Positions 1 to 5,046 of a stretch of DNA of 5,046 bases are shown here, piece after piece. Positions within the stretch are counted from its first letter, which is position 1. Every line of letters begins with the position of its first letter. Made by a program: the position numbers and the translations under genes. The notes under the pieces are model-generated. The model was not told the origin of the DNA. It did not search any database and saw nothing but the letters and a program-made list of their open reading frames with translations. The stretch is from Methylovulum sp. GTDB lineage: Bacteria; Pseudomonadota; Gammaproteobacteria; Methylococcales; Methylomonadaceae. The stretch is taken from assembly GCA_028713595.1 (NCBI GenBank), contig JAQTNZ010000257.1, positions 1 to 5,046 on the forward strand, read 5' to 3'.

Positions 1-780
1 ACCAAAGAATCCTACACCGACACCCTGCCCTTTAACCGCCCCAAAGTAAAACTGAAAAAAGAAATCGTCACCTTAGGCATTGAAGGCATCGACCCCCAGC
101 GCGTGGTCGGCACTTACGTCAACCCCAAAGACTGGAACCAACTGATCCAAGATCCCAATGTGATCCTGATCGACACCCGCAACGATTACGAATATCAAGT
201 AGGCACCTTTAAAAATGCCATCAACCCCAAAACCGACAGCTTCCGGCAATTTCCTGAATTTGTCAAAACCCAACTCGACCCCAACACCCATAAAAAAGTC
301 GCCATGTTCTGCACCGGCGGCATACGCTGTGAAAAATCCACCGCCTATTTGAAAGAACAAGGCTTTAGCGAAGTCTACCACCTCAAAGGCGGCATCTTAA
401 AATATCTGGAAGACGTACCCGAACAGGACACCCTGTGGCAAGGCGAATGCTTTGTCTTTGATGAACGCGTCACCGTCAACCACCAACTGGAAAAAGGCGG
501 CTATGACCAATGCAACGCCTGTCGCCTGCCGATTACCGAAGCCGACAAAGCCAGCGTACACTATCAGCAAGGCGTAAGCTGCCCGCACTGTTACGACAAA
601 GCCAGCAACGAACAAAAAGCCCGCTTTGCCGAACGGGAAAAACAAATGGCCCTCGCCAGACAACGCGGCGAAGCCCACATCGGTGCCGATGCCGCCAAAG
701 CCCTAGCCGCCAAACGCGAAGCCAAACAGCACCGTTTAGCCACCTTACAAGCCGCCGCCATTAATCATACGGACGGTTAA
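1..780 (+). CDS. trhO: tRNA uridine(34) hydroxylase TrhO (rhodanese family), 5' end missing
   Basis: The frame is open from the first base, so the N-terminal part lies outside the window; 259 residues are visible. The protein is the YceA/TrhO type, known to use O2 to make 5-hydroxyuridine at the tRNA wobble position 34, in the cytoplasm. What is seen: the family linker [16 protein letters not shown] (about residues 18-33) leading into [11 protein letters not shown], then a rhodanese domain (about 35-130) with the active loop CTGGIRCEK. The catalytic Cys is codon 104 (nt 310-312) and the second conserved Cys is codon 110. A C-terminal CxxC (nt 511-522) plus CxxC (nt 580-591) forms a likely four-cysteine metal site, followed by a charged, Ala-rich helical tail. 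The GTG at 103 is internal and is not the start. The gene ends in TAA just before an inverted repeat. The family call is secure; the metal ligand role is inference. Confidence 0.95.
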   Translation, partial: TKESYTDTLPFNRPKVKLKKEIVTLGIEGIDPQRVVGTYVNPKDWNQLIQDPNVILIDTRNDYEYQVGTFKNAINPKTDSFRQFPEFVKTQLDPNTHKKVAMFCTGGIRCEKSTAYLKEQGFSEVYHLKGGILKYLEDVPEQDTLWQGECFVFDERVTVNHQLEKGGYDQCNACRLPITEADKASVHYQQGVSCPHCYDKASNEQKARFAEREKQMALARQRGEAHIGADAAKALAAKREAKQHRLATLQAAAINHTDG

Positions 781-790
781 TCAGTACACA

Positions 791-849
791 CTCGTTCCCA
801 CACTGCCCCTGAGACCCAGCGTGTACCCGCAGGGCAGTGTGGGAACGAG
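791..849. repeat. 18-bp perfect inverted repeat, GTTCCCAC type
   Basis: The arm CTCGTTCCCACACTGCCC (791-808) is the exact reverse complement of 832-849, with a 23-nt loop between them. It starts 10 nt after the trhO stop. The GTTCCCAC...GTGGGAAC ends match a palindromic intergenic element that I recall from many gammaproteobacterial genomes, so a dispersed REP-like element is the first reading. The transcript would fold into a very stable hairpin. The downstream stretch (TCTCTTTTATCTT) is only weakly T-rich, so intrinsic termination after trhO is possible but not clear. The pentamer GAGAC in the loop (811-815) is complementary to GTCTC at 853-857, which could be chance. Confidence 0.85.
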
Positions 850-936
850 AACGTCTCTTTTATCTTGTTGAAATTACAGGCACAAATCCTTAACTTAATG
901 GCAATACCCCTCTTGTCAAAACCCACCCTGTTAACC

Positions 937-1989
937 ATGAACAACTCCCCCCACACACAACACATCGGCTGGGATATTGGCGGTGCGCACCTTAAAGCCG
1001 CCGCCGTCAGTCCAGACGGGATTGTCACCGCCATTTTCCAGCAACCTTGCCCGTTATGGAAAGGCTTGGCGACCTTACACGCCGCTGTCGCCGCCATCTT
1101 GCAAGCTTTACCCGCTGCAAAATACCGCCACGCCATCACCATGACCGGGGAACTGGTCGATTTGTTCGCGGGTAGGGATGACGGTGTCCGGCAAATCATC
1201 GCCACGATGGACGCTTTATTAGACCCTGCGCCCTTGACCGTGTTTGCCGGACAGTCTGGCCTGTTGCCGTTGGCGCAGATAACCCCCGCCCATTATCCGG
1301 CCATCGCCTCAAGCAACTGGCTCGCCAGTGCCGGATGGGCCGCGCATAAAGTGGTGGAAGGGCTGTTTATCGACATCGGCAGCACCACCACCGACATTTT
1401 GGCGCTTAAGGATGGGCAAGTACGGGCGCAAGGTTACACCGACTACCAACGGCTGGTCAGTAAAGAATTGGTCTATACCGGCATAGTCAGAACCGCAGTG
1501 ATGGCGGTGGCGCAAACCGCGACCGATGAAGGCCACGACATCGGCCTGATGGCGGAATATTTTGCCACGATGGCTGATGTCTATCGGGTGACGGGCGAAC
1601 TGGACGAAGCCCACGACCAAACCGACACCGCCGACGGTGCGGAGAAAACCATCGCCGCCAGTGCCAGACGCTTAGCGCGGATGCTCGGTTGCGATTTTAC
1701 ACCGGACGAGATGCCCCGCTGGCAACGGTTCGCCCAGCACCTACGCCACCAGCAATTGCAAAAAATCGCCGCAGCGGCTACGCAATTGGCCGCTCAAGGC
1801 AACGTCGCGGACACCGCCCCAATCATCGGTGCGGGTATTGGCCGATTTTTGGCGCGGGAGTTGGCGCAACAAGCGCGGCGGCCTTATCTGGACTTCACCT
1901 CACTATGCCCCAGCACCGCCACTTCCCTTAACGCCGCCGACTGTGCGCCAGCGGTGGCGGTGGCGTATTTAGGCCATGCGCTTGCCTAA
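937..1989 (+). CDS. MfnF-like ASKHA-fold protein (hydantoinase/oxoprolinase-related, TIGR03123 type) of the H4MPT-linked C1 pathway
   Basis: This 350-residue protein resembles the 'H4MPT-linked C1 transfer pathway protein' family, which includes methanogen MfnF. MfnF joins the aminomethylfuran and tyramine-glutamate parts in methanofuran synthesis. In methylotrophs the relatives are tied to methylofuran, the C1 carrier of the formyltransferase/hydrolase complex. Seen in sequence: the first phosphate loop IGWDIGGAHLKAA at residues 10-22, the second FIDIGSTTTDI at 144-154, and an adenosine-type motif IIGAGIGRFLAREL at 296-309, in the order expected for an actin/Hsp70/sugar-kinase-like fold. It has no signal peptide and is presumably cytoplasmic. 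The start is the ATG nearest the conserved IGWDIGG. An ATG at 898 and a TTG at 865 lie in frame upstream, but none of the three has a clear Shine-Dalgarno. No other C1-pathway gene is visible here. The family is firm; the exact reaction in this organism is inferred. Confidence 0.85.
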   Translation: MNNSPHTQHIGWDIGGAHLKAAAVSPDGIVTAIFQQPCPLWKGLATLHAAVAAILQALPAAKYRHAITMTGELVDLFAGRDDGVRQIIATMDALLDPAPLTVFAGQSGLLPLAQITPAHYPAIASSNWLASAGWAAHKVVEGLFIDIGSTTTDILALKDGQVRAQGYTDYQRLVSKELVYTGIVRTAVMAVAQTATDEGHDIGLMAEYFATMADVYRVTGELDEAHDQTDTADGAEKTIAASARRLARMLGCDFTPDEMPRWQRFAQHLRHQQLQKIAAAATQLAAQGNVADTAPIIGAGIGRFLARELAQQARRPYLDFTSLCPSTATSLNAADCAPAVAVAYLGHALA

Positions 1990-2034
1990 GGACGGTACGC
2001 AATAAGGTTTAGCTTTACTCCTAGGCGTTTTTTT
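1984..2034 (+). terminator. Possible Rho-independent terminator of the mfnF-like gene
   Basis: GCCT-A-AGGA (1984-1992, one bulged A) can pair with TCCTAGGC (2019-2026) across a 26-nt loop, followed after one G by seven T (2028-2034). The left arm overlaps the stop codon of the mfnF-like gene. The stem is short and the loop long for a classic terminator, so the T run is the main support. Confidence 0.4.
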
Positions 2035-2056
2035 GGCATAACAAAGCTTAGTTAAG

Positions 2057-2083
2057 GTCAATCCCTATTAAAGTCAATCCCTA
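2057..2083. repeat. Pair of 11-bp direct repeats upstream of the membrane protein gene
   Basis: GTCAATCCCTA occurs at 2057-2067 and again exactly at 2073-2083, a 16-bp period, with AA before the second copy and AG before the first. The pair ends 11 nt before the ATG at 2095. It could be a tandem protein-binding site or a small duplication. The spacing is 1.5 helical turns, so two copies would lie on opposite faces of the helix. Confidence 0.6.
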
Positions 2084-2084
2084 C

Positions 2085-2089
2085 AGAGG
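2085..2089 (+). promoter_or_regulatory. Ribosome binding site for the membrane protein gene
   Basis: AGAGG sits five nucleotides before the ATG at 2095. It is the clearest Shine-Dalgarno in the window, fixes the start of the downstream gene, and directly abuts the 11-bp direct repeat pair. Confidence 0.6.
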
Positions 2090-2094
2090 CGGCT

Positions 2095-2643
2095 ATGTTT
2101 ACCTTTATTGCGTTCAGTCTCGCATTATGTTTTTTACTGGAAGCCAACAGCCCTTGGTTGGAATGGCTGGTGTCGCCGTGGGTGTTGTATGGCGGCTTGG
2201 CCGTGGCGCTGGCGTGCGTGGTGGCGTTGGTCATCGACAAAGGCTTTGCCAGAGTGTGGCACGACCTGTACGCCAGCAGCGTGTTGCTGGTCTGGTATGC
2301 CTATTGGCAACCGCTGTTTAAGGACGACACCCCCGTATTCTTTGCCTACGCGCTGTATTTTGTGTTTATGGCCGCGTTTGTCGAACTGTTTTTTATCGGG
2401 CGACGCGACAATATCGACAAGGAAGTCTTGCGCCAGCTACAAACATTGGCGCAAAATCTTAAGATCAAATCATGGATGATTATGTTGCTGATCCTGTATA
2501 GCTTAGATTTACTGGAACATTACCTGCTGTTTCCGGTAGTCATGACCTTATTGATGCTACGCTACGCCTTATCCACCTATTTGGAAGTGGAAGCCGTTAA
2601 AAAACCGTCCTCACGGCAGGGTAGGGATGGGGTTAAGCATTGA
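2095..2643 (+). CDS. Unknown polytopic inner-membrane protein
   Basis: I do not recognise the family. The 182-residue product is strongly hydrophobic, with likely membrane segments near residues 2-16, 29-47, 59-72, 80-101, 127-140 and 143-160, giving about five or six spans. A short charged loop (GRRDNIDKEVLRQLQ, 102-116) separates two halves, and Trp/Tyr cluster at segment ends (W21, W24, W29, W67, Y68, Y70, W71). Acidic and His residues near the last spans (D138, E141, H142) are unusual in a membrane segment and could bind a ligand or metal; that is inference. The tail (169-182) is basic and hydrophilic, so it is probably cytoplasmic. A good ribosome binding site supports the ATG. The gene follows the mfnF-like gene after 105 nt that include a possible terminator and direct repeats, so it is likely transcribed separately. 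Its base composition matches the upstream core genes more than the AT-rich region that follows. Confidence 0.75.
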   Translation: MFTFIAFSLALCFLLEANSPWLEWLVSPWVLYGGLAVALACVVALVIDKGFARVWHDLYASSVLLVWYAYWQPLFKDDTPVFFAYALYFVFMAAFVELFFIGRRDNIDKEVLRQLQTLAQNLKIKSWMIMLLILYSLDLLEHYLLFPVVMTLLMLRYALSTYLEVEAVKKPSSRQGRDGVKH

Positions 2644-2660
2644 GCTTGTAAATTGTATTT

Positions 2661-2772
2661 TGTAGGGGGTTGAGGCGATAGCCGTATTGCACCGTAGTTG
2701 GTTTTTTATCATCCGGCGCATTACGATAGTGTTAATTCGCCCTGCGCGGGCTGGTAAGCCAGGTAAGGCAAT
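2661..2772. repeat. Intergenic block of short dispersed repeats (left boundary of the AT-rich region)
   Basis: This 179-nt gap between genes (2644-2822) holds several repeat-like pieces. GAGGCGATAGCCGTATTGCA starts at 2672 and resembles dispersed methanotroph intergenic repeats I know by pattern. ATCATCCGGCGCATTA (2709-2724) matches ATTATCCGGTGCATTA (3715-3730) at 14 of 16 bases. ATTCGCCCTGCGCGGGCT (2735-2752) is close to ATTGCCCTACGCGAGCT (4802-4818). GGTAAGGC at 2762-2769 recurs in the block at 3665-3700. No convincing promoter for the following gene could be picked out. Confidence 0.55.
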
Positions 2773-2822
2773 CTATACATATTGCCAGAACATGCACAAC
2801 AAGACAAAAATATCCTGAATAT

Positions 2823-3689
2823 ATGCCTAAAAAAGAATCCGATGACCTAGAAATTGATGTTGTTATTAATAAAATAGCTGATTATTTGAAACAGTATAAA
2901 AGTAATGATAACTTGTCAAAAATATATCAATGGCCAATTGATAACGCCATCAAAAAATTAGCTGTTTTTGATGAGTGTGCTAGCAATTGTATTAACCCGA
3001 ACGATAATACGCTAAATAAAACTCTAGTCGTTAGGGTGTGTATTCAAAAAAAGTTACAAGAAGACATTTCCGACGAATTGAAAAAAAAATATATCAAATA
3101 GATTGTCCATGATTGGGGAGGAATTAAAATCGGCAATATTGAAAATTTTATAAAAAATATAAATAATAAAAATAAGGTATTTGAATTTGCCAATATAGCA
3201 AGTGTATCTAAGTATTTGGCATTCAGAGAACCAACAGAATATGCAATTTATGATGCCAGGGTCATTTATTCTTTAAATTGGTTGCTTTTTGAAAATGGCT
3301 CCGAAAAATTTTTTCCAAGTCCTAATGGGAGAAATACATTGATGGGGGCTTTGGATTACACGATGTTTTTGTTGGTCAAACAACTCTCATTAAAGCATGT
3401 TAAAGAAGAAATAGATGGTGATATAAAAAGGCGATTTGAAAAAACTACCGCAAAATCAAGAGCGATAGCGAATTTAAAAAAAAAGCTATACTTTAAAAAG
3501 AGTGATGCTTATTCGCACTACTGCAAGTTATTAAATATTCTTGCGATTAAGCTATTTAACGAGGGCGACAAGCACGCATTAACTAAAACCGAAATGATAC
3601 TTTTTGCAATCGCAGATAAAGATGTCGTGAAATGCGTGTTTAATAAGCTTTTTCCACAAGAGGATAACGCGGTAAGGCTCATTCCGTAA
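2823..3689 (+). pseudogene. Unknown gene split by one in-frame TAG (possible OGG/HhH-like protein)
   Basis: Two stretches lie in the same frame, 2823-3098 (92 codons) and 3102-3686 (195 codons), separated only by the TAG at 3099-3101. There is no other stop and no frame change, so they read as one 287-residue protein with one nonsense codon at position 93. The first part is highly charged and AT-rich. After the stop come IVHDWGGIKIGN (WGG at codons 98-100), SKYLAF (129-134), YAIYDARV (140-147) and FPSPNGRN. The pattern SK.L.F..P..Y.IYD.RV recalls proteins annotated as 8-oxoguanine glycosylase (OGG)-fold or helix-hairpin-helix relatives of unknown role; this is a tentative family guess. The 3' end (DNAVRLIP) is encoded by an interspersed repeat, so the original C terminus may be lost. 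No strong ribosome binding site precedes the ATG at 2823. The second part has only weak possible restarts (TTG at 3216). The simplest reading is a decayed gene; programmed UAG readthrough is the alternative. Confidence 0.7.
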
Positions 3690-3745
3690 CGCGGTAAGGC
3701 GCAATTGACTTTCGATTATCCGGTGCATTATACGAGCCGGGGTGC
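3665..3745. repeat. Tandem and dispersed repeat block overlapping a gene's 3' end
   Basis: TAACGCGGTAAGGC occurs exactly at 3665-3678 and 3687-3700 (22-bp period). The first copy is translated as the last codons of the upstream gene and the second begins with its stop codon. The unit 3666-3688 matches the reverse complement of 4850-4872 at 20 of 23 positions. ATTATCCGGTGCATTA (3715-3730) matches a segment of the 2661-2772 block at 14 of 16. This points to one family of short interspersed elements placed around the accessory genes. Confidence 0.7.
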
Positions 3746-3759
3746 GTAGTGTGGGAGCG

Positions 3760-4323
3760 ATGAAAATAGCTAAAAAAATTTTGCTGATTGCTGGTATCTG
3801 TATCATTTTTCCATTAGCCGCTCTAATCGGCTATGATGTCTTATGTTTTATGCCCCACCGAGCGGATATGAGGGAATTGTTATCTGCGGCAGATTCGGAA
3901 AATAGGCATCCGCCTCGGATAGTTACTGACCTTATCTATGTTGCCAGTCAAAACGGGACTGCTCTAGCCACAAACGTGGCGCGTCATTTGTTGGTTAGAT
4001 ATACCAAAGCGGCGCACTATAAAATGATGGCTTGGCATGTGAGTTTTTTGCTGTGGGATGGGTTGGTCCGTTTACATTTATCGAAAGAAGAGCAGTATGC
4101 CTACTATTGTTTGCTTAGTTTTAACGGCAAAGATTATGGTGTAAATGAATTGTCAACCCGCCTTTTCGCCAAACCATTAAGCCAGCTCAACGAGAAAGAA
4201 GCCGTTACAGTTATTGCGACACTTGCAAGCCCATCGTATTTTTCGAATAATCAAGAGGCTCTTAAAGATTACCAAGATCAGCTGCTTGCTGAGTTGGCTG
4301 CTGGACACAGAAAAATTAAATAA
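3760..4323 (+). CDS. Degenerate GT51 (peptidoglycan glycosyltransferase-like) membrane-anchored protein without the catalytic motif
   Basis: The 187-residue product has a basic N terminus and one membrane anchor (about residues 7-28), so it should sit in the inner membrane facing the periplasm. The rest aligns by eye with the later part of the GT51 domain of class A PBPs and MtgA. PPRIVTDLI (51-59) resembles the usual PPxxVxAxIA lead-in. NGTALATNVARHLL (65-78) resembles GGSTLTQQLxxNLL. HLSKEEQYAYYCLLSF...YGVNELSTRLFAKPLSQLNEKEAVTVIATLASPSYFS (106-162) resembles the KxxILExYLN...YGxxxAAxxYFGKxxxxLxxxEAAxLAxxxxxPxxYxP region. The EDxxFxxHxG motif with the catalytic Glu is absent: VASQ follows directly where that motif and about 25 residues would lie. 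It is therefore probably not an active transferase. Start: GGGAG at 3753-3757 lies only two nucleotides before this ATG; in-frame GTGs at 3742 and 3751 are possible alternatives. The fold is likely; its role (regulator, partner, immunity) is unknown. Confidence 0.7.
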   Translation: MKIAKKILLIAGICIIFPLAALIGYDVLCFMPHRADMRELLSAADSENRHPPRIVTDLIYVASQNGTALATNVARHLLVRYTKAAHYKMMAWHVSFLLWDGLVRLHLSKEEQYAYYCLLSFNGKDYGVNELSTRLFAKPLSQLNEKEAVTVIATLASPSYFSNNQEALKDYQDQLLAELAAGHRKIK

Positions 4324-4370
4324 GCAATGAAAAATAGTTAATTGCGGTGGGCAAAGATAGGTTTAAATAA

Positions 4371-4760
4371 ATGACATGGTTTGTAGCAAGTATTGTTTCT
4401 TATTTTGAAGTAATCGGGGAATCTCAGTCAGAATTTCCCATTTACGAAGATTTTTACCTTTTTGAGGCAAATTCTAAGGTCGAGTTAGATAATAAAATTA
4501 AAGAGACCATGCAGGGAATTAACGCAGCAGGAACCTCCGGCATTAATTTTGATGGAAAACCTGCAATACAAAAATGTGCAGGAGTGAGAAAAATTAGATC
4601 AGTTTACAATGAACCACCGCTTGATATGGATCAAGATCGACCGGGAGATGGCACAGAGTTGACCCACTCATTTTTGATAGCCAGCTCTCTTAAAGATGTT
4701 GAGTTGTATGCACAGGGGGCTGCCGTATCCCTGCTTTGTGTCGATGACGCAGCAGTGTAA
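4371..4760 (+). CDS. DUF4288-like small protein of unknown function
   Basis: The 129-residue product resembles the DUF4288 family: an N-terminal strand starting MTWFVASIVSYFEV, the segment YEDFYLFEANSKVELDNKIKE (residues 25-45), then DGKPAIQKCAGVRKIRSV (61-78). A late GDGTELTHSFL (92-102) and an acidic C terminus follow. It has no signal peptide or membrane segment and is presumably cytoplasmic. The family's function is not known to me. Proteins of this size and irregular distribution often sit in accessory regions, sometimes beside toxins as immunity proteins, but nothing here proves that. The ATG at 4371 follows the previous stop by 47 nt with a weak AGATAGG-type ribosome site, so cotranscription with the GT51-like gene is possible. 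It converges on the minus-strand gene at the right edge. The family assignment is from memory of the pattern and is moderate. Confidence 0.6.
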   Translation: MTWFVASIVSYFEVIGESQSEFPIYEDFYLFEANSKVELDNKIKETMQGINAAGTSGINFDGKPAIQKCAGVRKIRSVYNEPPLDMDQDRPGDGTELTHSFLIASSLKDVELYAQGAAVSLLCVDDAAV

Positions 4761-4763
4761 GTG

Positions 4764-4811
4764 GTAGGGCGCTTTCTATATACCTTGTGTGGCGCTATCC
4801 CATTGCCCTAC
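4764..4811. repeat. Imperfect inverted repeat downstream of the DUF4288-like gene
   Basis: GTAGGGC (4764-4770) pairs with GCCCTAC (4805-4811) across a 34-nt loop that holds a second copy of GGCGCT (4768-4773 and 4791-4796). It lies between two convergent genes and could act as a weak bidirectional terminator, but no T run follows. The right arm belongs to the segment resembling 2735-2752, so it is better read as part of the interspersed repeat family. Confidence 0.45.
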
Positions 4812-4849
4812 GCGAGCTATTCGGAAATTTAACTTATAGCGGTTGTTTT

Positions 4850-4872
4850 AACGGAATGCGCATTACCGCGTT
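4850..4872 (-). repeat. Interspersed repeat copy, inverted relative to 3666-3688
   Basis: The reverse complement of this segment matches 3666-3688 at 20 of 23 positions. Its centre AATGCGCATT is a perfect 10-bp palindrome, and the flanks (AACGG / CCGCGTT) can extend a hairpin with small bulges. It lies 35 nt from the end of the minus-strand gene. Confidence 0.65.
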
Positions 4873-4907
4873 TAATAGCAGTGACACGGCGCGTGGAAAC
4901 GAGGAAA

Positions 4908-5046
4908 TTAATTCCCAAGCCACATTTCATATTCAGCAATACTTTCTTTATTTTTTCCAGAAAACTCAAGCCCTTCAAAATAATGATGATCTTCATCTTT
5001 TAAGTACGGATATACCGCTGTGTGCAATTGCCAAAGAATATCCGCA
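4908..5046 (-). CDS. C-terminal 45 residues of an unidentified protein, cut by the window edge
   Basis: On the minus strand a frame is open from the right edge (first whole codon 5043-5045) to TAA at 4908-4910. The 45 visible residues begin ADILWQLHTAVYPYL and continue with KDEDHHYFEGLEF, ending in AEYEMWLGN. The composition (paired His, aromatics, acidic residues, proper amphipathic spacing) looks like real protein, and no plus-strand gene competes here. The DEDHHYFEGL segment looks like a conserved motif, but I cannot name the family with confidence. Small proteins of this type in accessory regions can be immunity proteins; that is a guess only. It faces the DUF4288-like gene tail to tail. 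Confidence 0.6.
   Translation of the reverse strand, partial: ADILWQLHTAVYPYLKDEDHHYFEGLEFSGKNKESIAEYEMWLGN

Noticed and set aside
73..678. Long open frames on the minus strand inside trhO (73-381, 397-678)
   Set aside because: They are shadows of a clearly recognised plus-strand gene; their translations have low-complexity, antisense-type composition.
777..1205. Minus-strand frame across the inverted repeat and the start of the mfnF-like gene
   Set aside because: It overlaps the conserved first phosphate loop of a recognised protein, crosses a palindrome, and has no recognisable domain.
2108..2479. Alternative plus-strand frames (2108-2479, 2127-2321) inside the membrane protein gene
   Set aside because: Their products are Trp/Arg/Cys-rich in the way out-of-frame reading gives. 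The 2095 frame has the ribosome site and coherent membrane segments.
2698..2779. Promoter candidates before the split gene (TTGGTT with TACGAT; CTGGTA with TATACA)
   Set aside because: Each -35 matches only about half of the consensus and both lie in repeat sequence, so they are not supportable as promoters.
3081..3089. Frameshift at the run of nine A as the cause of the split gene
   Set aside because: The protein-like sequence before and after is in the same frame, so a single slip would destroy, not restore, the continuity.
3115..3131. GGGGAGGA as a Shine-Dalgarno for a second protein starting just after the TAG
   Set aside because: The bases encode Trp-Gly-Gly in the continuing frame, and only rare ATT/ATC codons follow at suitable distance in that frame. 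The ATG at 3109 is out of frame.
3665..3700. Short CRISPR-like direct repeats
   Set aside because: There are only two 14-bp copies 22 bp apart with an 8-bp gap, far too short for a repeat-spacer array.
3579..3806. Minus-strand 75-residue frame across the repeat block
   Set aside because: It overlaps two plus-strand genes and is mostly built from repeat sequence, with no recognisable domain.

Overview
The window looks like chromosomal DNA of a methylotrophic gammaproteobacterium, most likely a methanotroph of the Methylococcales. This rests on a MfnF-like protein of the tetrahydromethanopterin (H4MPT)-linked C1 pathway next to a gammaproteobacterial-type trhO, and on short palindromic intergenic repeats of a kind I associate with methanotroph genomes. 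The genus cannot be fixed from this sequence alone.

Layout. Positions 1-2643 are moderately GC-rich and look like core genome, with all genes on the plus strand. They hold the 3' part of trhO (tRNA U34 hydroxylase, 1-780), a perfect 18-bp inverted repeat (791-849), a MfnF/TIGR03123-type ASKHA-fold protein implied in methanofuran/methylofuran synthesis (937-1989), a probable terminator, and a gene for an unknown polytopic membrane protein (2095-2643) preceded by an 11-bp direct repeat.

From about 2644 the DNA becomes AT-rich and accessory in character. Three blocks of related short repeats (about 2661-2772, 3665-3745 and 4764-4872) separate small genes. The first gene is an unknown one (2823-3689) whose single reading frame is cut by one in-frame TAG at 3099-3101. 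Next come a membrane-anchored, catalytically stripped relative of the GT51 peptidoglycan glycosyltransferases (3760-4323) and a DUF4288-like protein (4371-4760). The last is the C-terminal end of an unidentified gene on the minus strand (4908-5046), which runs out of the window.

How the genes work together. trhO and the mfnF-like gene are housekeeping functions (tRNA modification, C1 cofactor synthesis) with no obvious shared pathway. The right half reads as a set of unrelated single-gene inserts bounded by interspersed repeats, not one operon. Intact, recognisable enzymes are limited to trhO and the mfnF-like gene. The most notable items are the UAG-split gene, the degenerate GT51 protein and the repeat family around the accessory genes. 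I saw no CRISPR array, tRNA, rRNA, transposase or integrase.
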